A stretch of DNA of 64,000 nucleotides from Owenweeksia sp964619125. Lineage in GTDB: Bacteria > Bacteroidota > Bacteroidia > Flavobacteriales > Schleiferiaceae. Position numbers and translations under genes: made by a program. The notes below the pieces were generated by a model. That model ran no database searches. It worked only from the letters and a program-made list of their open reading frames with translations, and had not been told where the DNA came from. Position 1 is the first letter of the stretch. The number at the start of each line of letters is the position of its first letter. The stretch spans positions 1-64,000 of the forward strand of contig CAZUCA010000008.1 in NCBI GenBank assembly GCA_964619125.1, written 5' to 3'. Shown here piece after piece: positions 8,289-16,382 of this stretch.

Positions 8289-10139
8289 TCAATGCACAAT
8301 CAGCACCCGCTGGTGATCGCGCGCTTGCTCTCCCTGAATTTCCAGGATATAGCTTCCCGACTCCAGGCCGCTCAAATCCAGGGCCCCATCACCCTGATGC
8401 CACTGACCAAAATCGCGGCATAAAGCACCGTTGATATTATAAAGCTTCAGGTACAATGCTGCCTGGCCCACTTTACTGTTAAGCTTCAGCTTGGCCGAGG
8501 CAGGATTAGGATACAACTCCAGCAATGGGTTCTGATGCTCAGGTAAGGAAACCAATTGCCGCAGATTTACGGCAGTGATGAAACCCAGCTGATCAGGCTG
8601 CACGGGACTTCCCTGAAAAAAGCCCCCGACATATAAATTATCGTTACGGTAATAGAGGTCCAAAACGGCGGAATCCAGGGAACCCAGGGAACGGAAGTAA
8701 CCGTTCCGATAAAGACCATAGTTATGGCCAAACTCTCCGATCATGGGGGAAAAGCTAAAGCTGCCGCCTATGGCCAACCCCCAGGGGGTGGATTCGAGGC
8801 AGTTTATCCGCATGGGGTTTTGCCCGTAAGGAGCCAGGCCGGCCAGACGCTGCCATTGTTGATTGCGGTATACCATGAGCCCGCCGGTATCACCGGGACT
8901 GGTAGTATGGTGATGGGTTCCCGCATAGAGTTCACCATTATGCCACTCCAGGGCATTTACCGGCACCGTAATACTATCCTCTAAAATAAAGGCGCCACTA
9001 TCGCTAATGCCAAAGAAATTACGGGCTCTTAACGGATGAGTCAATCCGAAATCACCCCCTACAAAAAGAGTGGAATCTGTGGCCAGAAGGTCGTATACCG
9101 GGCCAAAAAAACTTACTGCCGTATCTCTGATCGCCGGACGCCATTCACTGCCGTCCCACTTCGCCAGGCCATGGAATGGTTGGGGAGCACCAGGTTTACT
9201 GCGTATCCACCCCCCGGCGTAAAGTGTATCACGAAATATGGCCAGGCTGTACACCTGGTCGGGGAGGGCCCCATGGTAAAAGTCGCCCAGACCATGCCAG
9301 CGGCTGCCGTCCCACCTGGCTACCCCGGAACCGGTATATACGGTATCAATGGAATAAAAGTGCCCGGCAATGTAGAGATCACCATTATGCCAAAGGGCAT
9401 CCATTACCGCTCCGTCAGGTGCCGCACCGGGGGCGCTAATCCAATCGTAACCGGCAATGCCATTGATATAGTGAGTGAAAAAAGGCGCTGAGATGGTACC
9501 GGCTGAGTCGAACAAACCGCCAACCAGAAGCCCCCCCTGCTGGTCGTCGATAATACTGTATACCGGACGGTTCACACCGCCCTTCATGGTATCGAAAGTA
9601 ACCACCTTGGGATAGCCCGGTTGAATAAGGGCTAATTCAGCCGCAGTGAAGCCACTATGATCAACCCATTCTGTCAAGGCCGGATCATCCATATCTGCGA
9701 GATAGGCATAGTTAAATTTTTGGCTGATGTGTTTGCTCAAGTCAGGCTGACCGCTGCGCGCAATCAGGTAACCTACGGCACAGTGTACGCCACGATGATC
9801 TATAAACACCGGCTGCCGGCCAGGATGACTAATGTTTTGAGGGTAAAGGCCACGCCGGGTATAGCTTTGCAACTCCGCGAGGGCAGCCAGGCGATTGGCC
9901 TTTTGGCGGTCATTCAAAGCATCGAGTGGTTTTTTGCTCAGCCAGTCATAAACCACCTGTAGGTGATAACTTATCTTTTCGCGTTCGCTAAGGCTTTCTG
10001 ACACCGGCGGTTGCTCAGCCATTATGCGGGGGTAGTTTTGCCAAAGGGCATTTACCTCGCTCAGCACCGCTGCTGCCGGTACCTGGGCAGTGAGCGATAC
10101 CCAGATTATACTGCTGCAAATAAGGTATAGGTATTTCAT
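8289..10139 (-). CDS. T9SS-secreted repeat (propeller-like) protein, type A sorting domain
   Basis: I chose the ATG at 10139, which starts a clean signal peptide (MKYLYLICSSIIWVSLTAQ); an in-frame TTG-type extension upstream has no signal character. The 616-residue product has three parts. Residues about 20-165 are a Bacteroidota-specific N-terminal module with VFIDHRGVHCAVGYLIARSGQ and ending LIQPGYPK. Residues about 170-530 are repeats of the type LYVGGxF, WDGSxW, LYAGG, consistent with a beta-propeller-like surface domain. The last about 75 residues (LELYPNPASAKLKLNS .. LSGLESGSYILEI) are a T9SS type A C-terminal sorting domain. The protein should therefore cross the outer membrane and be released or anchored at the surface. 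The gene is divergent from the ECF sigma factor gene. Confidence 0.9.
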   Translation of the reverse strand: MKYLYLICSSIIWVSLTAQVPAAAVLSEVNALWQNYPRIMAEQPPVSESLSEREKISYHLQVVYDWLSKKPLDALNDRQKANRLAALAELQSYTRRGLYPQNISHPGRQPVFIDHRGVHCAVGYLIARSGQPDLSKHISQKFNYAYLADMDDPALTEWVDHSGFTAAELALIQPGYPKVVTFDTMKGGVNRPVYSIIDDQQGGLLVGGLFDSAGTISAPFFTHYINGIAGYDWISAPGAAPDGAVMDALWHNGDLYIAGHFYSIDTVYTGSGVARWDGSRWHGLGDFYHGALPDQVYSLAIFRDTLYAGGWIRSKPGAPQPFHGLAKWDGSEWRPAIRDTAVSFFGPVYDLLATDSTLFVGGDFGLTHPLRARNFFGISDSGAFILEDSITVPVNALEWHNGELYAGTHHHTTSPGDTGGLMVYRNQQWQRLAGLAPYGQNPMRINCLESTPWGLAIGGSFSFSPMIGEFGHNYGLYRNGYFRSLGSLDSAVLDLYYRNDNLYVGGFFQGSPVQPDQLGFITAVNLRQLVSLPEHQNPLLELYPNPASAKLKLNSKVGQAALYLKLYNINGALCRDFGQWHQGDGALDLSGLESGSYILEIQGEQARDHQRVLIVH

Positions 10140-10202
10140 GGGAGTGCTTTTTATAATTGATGACTGCCCCAGCCAAATGGTTGCTTTAAATTTACTACAA
10201 GT

Positions 10203-10229
10203 TTGACGCAACCCTGTAGCTGCTCTTTG
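10203..10229 (+). promoter_or_regulatory. Possible promoter of the ECF sigma operon
   Basis: TTG at 10203-10205, 16 nt, then GCTCTTTG at 10222-10229, an imperfect match to the Bacteroidota TAnnTTTG element. If it is the promoter, the TTG at 10203 cannot be the start codon of the sigma gene, which supports the downstream TTG at 10257. Confidence 0.35.
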
Positions 10230-10256
10230 CATCTTAACATCAAAACTCAGCAGAAT

Positions 10257-10811
10257 TTGGATCTCGATCCGCTAATTGAAGCATGCCAGAAGGGCGATAA
10301 AAAGGCCCAGGAAAAATTGTACCGCCAGTACTATCGCAAGATGTACGGGGTATGCCTCTACTATGCAGGCAATGAAGCGGAGGCCATGGATCACCTGCAG
10401 GATGGCTTTTGGCATCTTTTTGCAAAAATTGAGAGCTACTCTTTTAAAGGGTCTTTTGAAGGCTGGATGCGCCGGCTCTTTGTGAACCTCATTCTGCAGA
10501 AGTTCAGAAAGAAAAAGCCTCTTTACACGGTGGGCTACGAAGACAGTAGCTACCAGGAAGAGGGCTATGAACATATTGAACAGGAAATAACGGCCGCTGA
10601 CCTGCTGGAGATGATAAAGGAGCTCAGCCCGCAATACCGGCTGGTGTTTAACCTCTACGCAATTGAGGGCTATAGTCACCGCGAGATTGCCGAAAAACTT
10701 GACATCTCGGAGGGCACCAGCAAGAGCAACCTCTCGCGGGCACGCAGCTTTTTACAGGCCAAGGTTAAGGAACGCTATCCCGATAGCTATCAAATCAGGA
10801 GCAATGGATAA
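10257..10811 (+). CDS. ECF-type RNA polymerase sigma factor
   Basis: A sigma-70-family factor with only regions 2 and 4. Region 2 covers about residues 5-75 (LIEACQKGDKKAQEKLYRQYYRKMYG, then DHLQDGFWHLFAKI). Region 4 covers about 115-165 (LSPQYRLVFNLYAIEGYSHREIAEKL .. SNLSRARSFLQ, a helix-turn-helix). No ATG precedes the conserved part. The TTG at 10257 gives MDLDPLIEACQ, matching where relatives begin (184 residues), while the TTG at 10203 looks like part of a promoter. The stop overlaps the start of the next gene (ATGGATAA, 8 nt), typical of a sigma/anti-sigma pair. Target genes are not visible from sequence; the divergent T9SS protein is an obvious candidate. Confidence 0.93.
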   Translation: MDLDPLIEACQKGDKKAQEKLYRQYYRKMYGVCLYYAGNEAEAMDHLQDGFWHLFAKIESYSFKGSFEGWMRRLFVNLILQKFRKKKPLYTVGYEDSSYQEEGYEHIEQEITAADLLEMIKELSPQYRLVFNLYAIEGYSHREIAEKLDISEGTSKSNLSRARSFLQAKVKERYPDSYQIRSNG

Positions 10812-12327
10812 GAAGGACAGGACAGACGAACTATTCAGAGCCGGGCTTGAGGAATTTGAGCCTGAAACACCGCATGACATCTGGCCGCGCCTATCGGAGC
10901 GGCTCGAAGCCAAAAAGCGCAAAAAGCGCATCGCCTACTGGCGCTGGGCCAGCCTTGCTGCTGCCCTGGTGTTGGCTTTCTACTCAGGCTATTACTTTCA
11001 GTTGAGCCAGGAGCAGGAAATACCTGAATACCTGCAGGGCTTGCCAGCCACCAACCCTCAGGAAGAGTCACTAAAGCAGGTTGAGGAAGAACCAGCAGAG
11101 CAGGCTTCCTCCCCGGAGTCGGATGCTTCGGTTACTGAACCCCCCCGCTCAGAAAAAAGCAAAAAACCTTCCCGTTCCGGTCAGAAAACAAATCCTGATT
11201 CAAAAGTGTCGCCGGCTCCTGCCGAAGGTCCTATTAAAATCCTTAAGCAGGATTGGGAGCAAACTACCCAACCTTCAAGGCAGTACCAGGTCTCAAATGA
11301 GTCCTCCCAAAGCGGAGACCCCGCCACCCCCCTTGCTGATGCACAAATCACGAATTCGGAGCTTGCCAATGATGCCGGTAGTGAGACTGCCCTCCCTGTC
11401 AACAGCGATGAATACCTGACCAGTGAGAAGCTGCAGAACAGCGCACCGGAGGTAGCAAAGCCTAATAGCCAGCCTACAGAATACCGCGATGGGGTGAAAG
11501 TGCGAAAAATGGAAACGGAGGCGGAAACCACTGATATCCGCAGCCTGGCCCTGAAAACCAACGACCAACTGCAGAATAAGGAGAAGCATTTGCAGAAGGG
11601 CTCGCTGGAGTTGGCGCTGATGGCCGGGCCAGCCATATCTTTTCGCAATGTGCAGGTAAACGATAACCAGGGTTTTACCTCCCAAAACGTGAACAATGAA
11701 GATCTCCAGAACACCTATTCCGGCGGCTTGGCCTTAGCCTATCGTGCCGGTGAGCGCTGGGAAATTCAAAGCGGCCTCTATCTCAATCAGTGGGAGCAAG
11801 CCAATTCGGCCGTTATGCTTCAGAGCGACAATGCAGGGGCAGCAACCGGTATGGAATTTTTAATGGCCAACACCAGCAACGGCACCCTCGCCTTTGACAG
11901 CCAGCGCAGCAGCAGTAACCAAACTGCCCTGGTTGACGGAAGCGGCAATTCCTATGTGCTCTTATCTGATGTGGAGCAGAGTTATCGCTTTATAGAGGTT
12001 CCCCTCAGCCTGGGCTATTTCCTGCTCGATAACGACAAGTGGAGCTGGAAGCTGATGGCGGGGGTAAGCTCTCGTTTTCTCAATCAATCTGATGTACAGT
12101 TGCGGCGGGCCGACGGCAGCTCACAGCAGATGGATGCCCTCCGTCCCAATGACTTCAGCCTACAGCTGGAAACCGGCTCCGGGGTGGGCTATAAACTCAA
12201 CAGAAAACTCCAGATCAACCTTTTACCCACCTTGCGCTATGGCCTTACGCCGGTAAGTAATAACAATGCCGTCAACACTTATTTCCACCAATTCCTTTTG
12301 TACAGTGGGCTGAGCTATCAGTTTTAA
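10804..12327 (+). CDS. Anti-sigma-like inner-membrane protein fused to outer-membrane beta-barrel
   Basis: I chose the ATG at 10804 because it overlaps the sigma factor stop and opens a plausible protein; the open frame further upstream lies inside the sigma gene. The 507 residues show four parts. Residues 1-45 are cytoplasmic and charged (DELFRAGLEEFEPETPHDIWPRLSERLE, then KKRKKR), like the short N-termini of anti-sigma factors. One membrane helix lies at about 46-64. Residues about 65-260 are a Pro/Ser/Glu/Gln-rich, low-complexity linker. Residues about 265-507 carry amphipathic beta-strands ending in LLYSGLSYQF, typical of an outer-membrane beta-barrel. A single chain could therefore span both membranes and hold the sigma factor. 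The role as anti-sigma factor is inferred from gene order and architecture, not from a recognised anti-sigma domain. Confidence 0.82.
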   Translation: MDKKDRTDELFRAGLEEFEPETPHDIWPRLSERLEAKKRKKRIAYWRWASLAAALVLAFYSGYYFQLSQEQEIPEYLQGLPATNPQEESLKQVEEEPAEQASSPESDASVTEPPRSEKSKKPSRSGQKTNPDSKVSPAPAEGPIKILKQDWEQTTQPSRQYQVSNESSQSGDPATPLADAQITNSELANDAGSETALPVNSDEYLTSEKLQNSAPEVAKPNSQPTEYRDGVKVRKMETEAETTDIRSLALKTNDQLQNKEKHLQKGSLELALMAGPAISFRNVQVNDNQGFTSQNVNNEDLQNTYSGGLALAYRAGERWEIQSGLYLNQWEQANSAVMLQSDNAGAATGMEFLMANTSNGTLAFDSQRSSSNQTALVDGSGNSYVLLSDVEQSYRFIEVPLSLGYFLLDNDKWSWKLMAGVSSRFLNQSDVQLRRADGSSQQMDALRPNDFSLQLETGSGVGYKLNRKLQINLLPTLRYGLTPVSNNNAVNTYFHQFLLYSGLSYQF

Positions 12328-12339
12328 CAAGGAATTTTC

Positions 12340-12347
12340 TATTTTTG
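12340..12347 (+). promoter_or_regulatory. TAnnTTTG element directly before the SPOR gene
   Basis: TATTTTTG, a perfect match to the Bacteroidota -7 element, ends 5 nt before the ATG at 12353. No clear TTG -33 element is seen at the normal distance. If used, the transcript would be leaderless or nearly so. Confidence 0.4.
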
Positions 12348-12352
12348 CTTTT

Positions 12353-13366
12353 ATGCAACTGCAGATTTCCGACCATATCAGCCAACTTCTGTTCGACCAT
12401 GAGTGTGTAGTAGTACCCGGTTTCGGGGCCTTTCTCACCCGCTACTATTCGGCCGAAGTAAACCCCGCCACGCATATGCTGCGTCCGCCGGGAAAGCGAG
12501 TTTATTTCAACCGCAGCATAAAGGATAATGACGGCCTGCTGGCCAAGGCCGTGAGCCTTACTGAGCATATTTCCTACGAGCTGGCTTTAGCACGGATCGA
12601 AAAGGAAAAATCGATTTGGGAGGATAAGTTGGTGAGCGGACAAAAGTTGCAGCTGCCCGGAATTGGCCGGCTCTACATTGATGAAGGCTCCAAAACCCTT
12701 CAGTTTAGCCCCAGTCTCGAGAACAACTATCTGCCCGAAGCTTATGGTCTGGCCATCTTCCGCTCGCCGGCTATTCAGCGCGAAGCGCAGATCCGCAAGA
12801 CTATCCAGAAGTCAATAGAAAAACATATTGCCGCCCCTGTTGAGAGCAGTAGCCGTAAAAGCCGTCGCCTGCCCTGGGCTGCCGTGCTGGGACCTCTGGT
12901 ATTCGCCAGTATCCTGGGTGCCTCTTATTACGCCCTGCAAAATGAACAGCTGCAGGATATGGCCAGCTTCAATATTTTCCAGAACAGCCGCAGCATAAGC
13001 CATGAAGAAGCGGTAACTGATGCTGCGCCAGGTATAACAACCCCGGAAGAACCAGCCGAAGCTAGAGTGGAGACGGTAGAAGAAAAAGCGGCTGAAGTGA
13101 AAAAGCCAGTGGCTGAAACGGCCGATGCCAGCACTGTGAGCAAAGCTGGTTTTCATATTGTGGTTGGGGCTTTTAAAGAGCAGGACAACGCACAGCAGTA
13201 TATCGGCCAGCTTAAGGCGCAAGGTTTTGACGCCTATTCCACCGGGCATCGCAACGGTTTTACCAGGGTGGCGGTAGGAAACTACAGCCATCGCAATGAG
13301 GCCATGCAGGCGATTACCCGTATTCGCCGGGAAGTGAACAGCGGCGCTTGGATATATGCGAATTGA
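12353..13366 (+). CDS. HU-CCDC81 and SPOR domain membrane protein
   Basis: A 337-residue Bacteroidota-type protein. Residues 1 to about 125 correspond to the two prokaryotic CCDC81/HU-like domains (LLFDHECVVVPGFGAFLTRYYSAEV; ISYELALARIEKEKSIWEDKL; LPGIGRLYIDEGSKTLQFSP). A single membrane helix follows at about 171-193 (LPWAAVLGPLVFASILGASYY), then an acidic Ala/Glu/Val-rich periplasmic stalk. A SPOR domain lies at about 265-337 (FHIVVGAFKEQDNAQQYIGQLKAQGF .. RVAVGNY). SPOR domains bind denuded peptidoglycan, mostly at division sites. HU-like domains on the cytoplasmic side could bind DNA or protein, so the chain may join the cytoplasm to the septal wall. It follows the sigma/beta-barrel pair by 25 nt. 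Confidence 0.92.
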   Translation: MQLQISDHISQLLFDHECVVVPGFGAFLTRYYSAEVNPATHMLRPPGKRVYFNRSIKDNDGLLAKAVSLTEHISYELALARIEKEKSIWEDKLVSGQKLQLPGIGRLYIDEGSKTLQFSPSLENNYLPEAYGLAIFRSPAIQREAQIRKTIQKSIEKHIAAPVESSSRKSRRLPWAAVLGPLVFASILGASYYALQNEQLQDMASFNIFQNSRSISHEEAVTDAAPGITTPEEPAEARVETVEEKAAEVKKPVAETADASTVSKAGFHIVVGAFKEQDNAQQYIGQLKAQGFDAYSTGHRNGFTRVAVGNYSHRNEAMQAITRIRREVNSGAWIYAN

Positions 13367-13376
13367 ATTACCTTTG
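13348..13376 (+). promoter_or_regulatory. Promoter of the acyl-CoA thioesterase gene
   Basis: TTG at 13348-13350, an 18-nt spacer and TACCTTTG at 13369-13376, an excellent fit to the Bacteroidota primary sigma consensus. The -33 part lies inside the 3' end of the SPOR gene. The ATG is 24 nt downstream of the -7 element. Confidence 0.75.
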
Positions 13377-13399
13377 CCCGCAAATTTTGATATTGCGGG

Positions 13400-13951
13400 A
13401 TGAAAGCCAAAACACCAAAGGAATCACTTACTGTATTTACTGAAATCGTTCTCCCGAACGACACCAATAATCTAAAGAATCTCTTTGGTGGCCAGCTCCT
13501 TAGCTGGATGGACCGTGCCGCGGCGATTGCTGCTCATCGCCACTGCCGTCGCATTGTGGTGACCGCCTCGGTAAACAATGTTTCCTTTAATCAACCCATT
13601 CCGCAGGGGGCCATCGTAACCCTGGAAGCTACCGTATCACGCGCCTTCACTTCCAGCATCGAAGTTTTTGTGGATGTGTTTATCGAAGATCAAACCATCT
13701 CGGGTAAACGCAGCCGGGCCAACGAAGCCATCTACACCTTTGTAGCGGTAGACCAGCTCGGCAACCCCATTCAGGTGCCCCAGGTAACCCCCGAAACTAA
13801 AATTGAGAAGATCCGCTATGACGGTGCACTACGCCGCAAACAACTAGCCCTTATCCTGGGTGGTAAAATGGATCCTTCAGAAGCGACCGAGCTCAAGGCG
13901 CTCTTTATGAGCGACGATGAAAAATCAGAGGAAACGGAAGATAAGAAATAG
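13400..13951 (+). CDS. Acyl-CoA thioesterase, hotdog fold
   Basis: A 183-residue YciA/BACH-type hotdog thioesterase that hydrolyses acyl-CoA to free acid and CoA in the cytoplasm. Characteristic segments are EIVLPNDTNNLKNLFGGQLLSWMDRAAAIAA (residues about 15-45, with the catalytic Asn/Asp region and the hot-dog helix), VVTASVNNVSFNQPIPQGAIV and SIEVFVDVFIED. The C-terminal tail is acidic (DDEKSEETEDKK) and probably disordered. The last 27 nt overlap the 3' end of the convergent DUF6427 gene. Chain-length preference is not evident from sequence. Confidence 0.93.
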   Translation: MKAKTPKESLTVFTEIVLPNDTNNLKNLFGGQLLSWMDRAAAIAAHRHCRRIVVTASVNNVSFNQPIPQGAIVTLEATVSRAFTSSIEVFVDVFIEDQTISGKRSRANEAIYTFVAVDQLGNPIQVPQVTPETKIEKIRYDGALRRKQLALILGGKMDPSEATELKALFMSDDEKSEETEDKK

Positions 13952-14875
13952 GATCAGCCCCAGGTACACCAGGTCTTTTTGCCACCACTTGCGGGAGTAG
14001 TGGATAAGATTGGAAAGCAGTACGGATACCGGTATGGTAAGCCATAGGTAAAGACGAAGATTGTCTTCAATCAGCAGTCCGGCGGCGAAGAGTATCAGCA
14101 GCATCAGCAGCATAAAACTAAAAGCCTGTTTTTTGAGTACATTAGCCTTGCTGTATACCTGCAGGGTTTGATAAAAGGCGGGCAGCATCAAGGCCAGCAA
14201 AGGCAGGTAGCGCCAGCTCTGCTCTCCCCATTCATTGAGGTCGAGCTGCATTTCGAGCTCCCCGAAAACTACTTCCCACTGATAGGCCAAACCATAGCCA
14301 TGAGCCAGGTAAAAGTAGCTGAAGAGCATAAACCACACTGCACATACCCCCATTACCGGCATTAGAAATGCCCTGAAATAGACGGCCCCAAAATTGAGAA
14401 TGGCCAGCCAGGCAATAACCACAAACACCAGTGATTCGGGTACAAAAAGTGCCATCAAACCGGTAATAACGCCGGCATCAAAAAGCACATAGGTATGTGG
14501 CGCGCCCCGGGTTAAGCTTAGCAGGCGCAGCAGCAAAAACACCCCTACCGGCAGTAACAGCAAATATTCCACCCGGGGATCCTGGGTGACCACCGCCGTA
14601 AATACCAACCCGAAAATCGGTAACAGCTGAAAGTCATTTTTGAGAAAGCTGATAGCATTTATACTTTGGTTGAGCCACCAACCGCTGCCCACTACCACCA
14701 GTACCATTAAGCTGAAGTACAAGGCCGGTGCCACCTGCCATTGCAGCTGCAAAAAACTCATGGTGGGCGATAAAGGGCGGAGAAAAAAGATAGCTACCAA
14801 AAGGCTCAGGATGGTAAAACCCACTGCCCTGCCCAGGGAGGCGATACTTATATCCTTAAAAAGATTTGCCAGCAT
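13925..14875 (-). CDS. DUF6427-type polytopic membrane protein
   Basis: A 316-residue, very hydrophobic protein with roughly eight to ten membrane segments, starting with GRAVGFTILSLLVAIFFL. The sequence and its place beside the small DUF6341 gene and purD match the Bacteroidota DUF6427 family, sometimes mislabelled as a beta-carotene monooxygenase. No catalytic motif is visible. The start ATG at 14875 is divergent from the small gene at 14916, and the promoter of the latter overlaps this gene's 5' end. The 3' end overlaps the thioesterase gene tail to tail by 27 nt. The function is unknown. Confidence 0.8.
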   Translation of the reverse strand: MLANLFKDISIASLGRAVGFTILSLLVAIFFLRPLSPTMSFLQLQWQVAPALYFSLMVLVVVGSGWWLNQSINAISFLKNDFQLLPIFGLVFTAVVTQDPRVEYLLLLPVGVFLLLRLLSLTRGAPHTYVLFDAGVITGLMALFVPESLVFVVIAWLAILNFGAVYFRAFLMPVMGVCAVWFMLFSYFYLAHGYGLAYQWEVVFGELEMQLDLNEWGEQSWRYLPLLALMLPAFYQTLQVYSKANVLKKQAFSFMLLMLLILFAAGLLIEDNLRLYLWLTIPVSVLLSNLIHYSRKWWQKDLVYLGLILFLIFRFL

Positions 14876-14895
14876 AGGGCTTTTCTATAATTTTG
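14866..14895 (+). promoter_or_regulatory. Promoter of the small DUF6341-like gene
   Basis: TTG at 14866-14868, a 19-nt spacer and TAATTTTG at 14888-14895. This is a near-ideal Bacteroidota promoter, placed 20 nt before the ATG at 14916. Confidence 0.75.
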
Positions 14896-14915
14896 TGGCC
14901 ACTAATTCTATTCGC

Positions 14916-15086
14916 ATGCAACTAAAAGACGTTTGGTACGCAATCGGTGATTTCCTGGAGTGGACTTTTGGCCTGCTTACTTTTCTGGGTAACATACCCA
15001 ACATCCTCTTTTTCATTATCGGAAGTATCTTCTTCCTGTACTGGATGAGCCTGATGGTGAAGCACAAGCGCGCCGGTGAGCGATAG
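14916..15086 (+). CDS. Small membrane protein, DUF6341-like
   Basis: A 56-residue protein with the start at 14916, fixed by the promoter just upstream and by the lack of sense in the earlier open frame. One strongly hydrophobic segment (GNIPNILFFIIGSIFFLYWMSLMV, about 26-48) is followed by a basic tail (KHKRAGER), so the N-terminus is probably outside and the tail inside. Length, hydrophobic profile and position between a DUF6427 gene and purD match the DUF6341 family of Flavobacteria. The family assignment rests mostly on context. The stop codon is only 2 nt from the stop of the convergent purD. Confidence 0.75.
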   Translation: MQLKDVWYAIGDFLEWTFGLLTFLGNIPNILFFIIGSIFFLYWMSLMVKHKRAGER

Positions 15087-15088
15087 GC

Positions 15089-16357
15089 TCATAAGTCGAA
15101 GCCGATATCCTTACGATACACAATCCCATCGTAACACACCTTATTAATAGAGGCATAGCTTTTTGCTAATGCCTCTTTTTTATTGGCACCATAGGAGGTG
15201 AAAGCCATAACCCGCCCCCCACTGGTAAGCAAGTCGTCGCCTTCACTGCTGGTACCGGCATGGAAAACCATGCTTTCCTCTACATTGGCCAGGCCTGTTA
15301 TTTTCTTCCCCTTGGCATAGCTGCCCGGGTAGCCTTCTGAAACCACCATTACCGTACAGGCACTGCGCTCATCGAATTCAGCATGCATGCCCGCCAGTTT
15401 AGCTTCAGCGGAAGCGGCCAACAGTTCAACCAGGTCCGACTTCAGGCGTGGTATCACCACTTCCGTTTCCGGATCACCCATACGCACGTTGTACTCTATC
15501 ACCATTGGCTCATCATCAACCTTGATCAGGCCAAAGAAAACAAAACCGCTGTAATCCATTTTTTCGGCGGCCAGCCCACTGATGGTTGGCTTCACAATTT
15601 TATCTTCCACCTTTTTCATCAGCTTCTCATCTACAAAGGGTACGGGCGACACTGCTCCCATACCACCGGTGTTAAGCCCGCTATCACCTTCACCGATGCG
15701 CTTGTAATCTTTGGCCTCAGGCAGTAGCACGTAATCTTTGCCGTCGGTAATTACAAATACGGAAAACTCAATGCCATCGAGAAACTCCTCAATCACCACC
15801 TTTTCACTGGCGGCTCCGAATTTTCCTGCCAGCATATTTTGCAGCTCGGTTTTAGCCTCATTCAGATCGTCGATAATCAGCACCCCTTTTCCGGCCGCCA
15901 GGCCATCGGCCTTGAGCACATAGGGAGGCTTAAGGGTTTCTAAAAAACGCTTGGCCGCTTCCAGTTCACTAATGGTAAAACTCTGATAGGCGGCCGTGGG
16001 AATCTGGTGCTTCTTCATAAACTGCTTACAGAACTCCTTACTGCCTTCCAGTTGGGCTGCCTGGGCATCAGGCCCCACCACCAATACCTGCTTCAGCTCG
16101 GGTGAGCTTTTAAAGTGATCCTTAATACCCAACACCAGTGGCTCTTCAGGACCCACCACCAGCATGCCGATTTGATGGCTTATACAAAAGCGACCTATTT
16201 CATTAAAGTCCTTTGGGTTTAGCTTTACATTCTCACCCACGGCACCAGTACCACCATTACCGGGAGCGATGTAAAGTTTTTCGGTTTGCGGACTTTGTGC
16301 CATTTTCCAGGCCAGGGCATGTTCACGACCGCCACTTCCCAAAAGCAAAATATTCAT
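15089..16357 (-). CDS. purD: Phosphoribosylamine-glycine ligase (GARS)
   Basis: An ATP-grasp ligase for step two of purine synthesis, joining phosphoribosylamine and glycine with ATP. The 422 residues match the usual length. Key parts are the N-terminal MNILLLGSGGREHALAWK (substrate loop), APGNGGTGAVGENV, VVGPEEPLVLGI, the ATP-grasp segment YVLKADGLAAGKGVLI, the GGMGAVSPVPF loop and the metal site EYNVRMGDPETEVV. The start is the ATG at 16357 beginning the conserved GSGGREH motif after six residues. It is monocistronic and divergent from the DUF2254 gene. Confidence 0.97.
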   Translation of the reverse strand: MNILLLGSGGREHALAWKMAQSPQTEKLYIAPGNGGTGAVGENVKLNPKDFNEIGRFCISHQIGMLVVGPEEPLVLGIKDHFKSSPELKQVLVVGPDAQAAQLEGSKEFCKQFMKKHQIPTAAYQSFTISELEAAKRFLETLKPPYVLKADGLAAGKGVLIIDDLNEAKTELQNMLAGKFGAASEKVVIEEFLDGIEFSVFVITDGKDYVLLPEAKDYKRIGEGDSGLNTGGMGAVSPVPFVDEKLMKKVEDKIVKPTISGLAAEKMDYSGFVFFGLIKVDDEPMVIEYNVRMGDPETEVVIPRLKSDLVELLAASAEAKLAGMHAEFDERSACTVMVVSEGYPGSYAKGKKITGLANVEESMVFHAGTSSEGDDLLTSGGRVMAFTSYGANKKEALAKSYASINKVCYDGIVYRKDIGFDL

Positions 16358-16382
16358 GATGAAGGTGTTTTTTATAAAGCGG

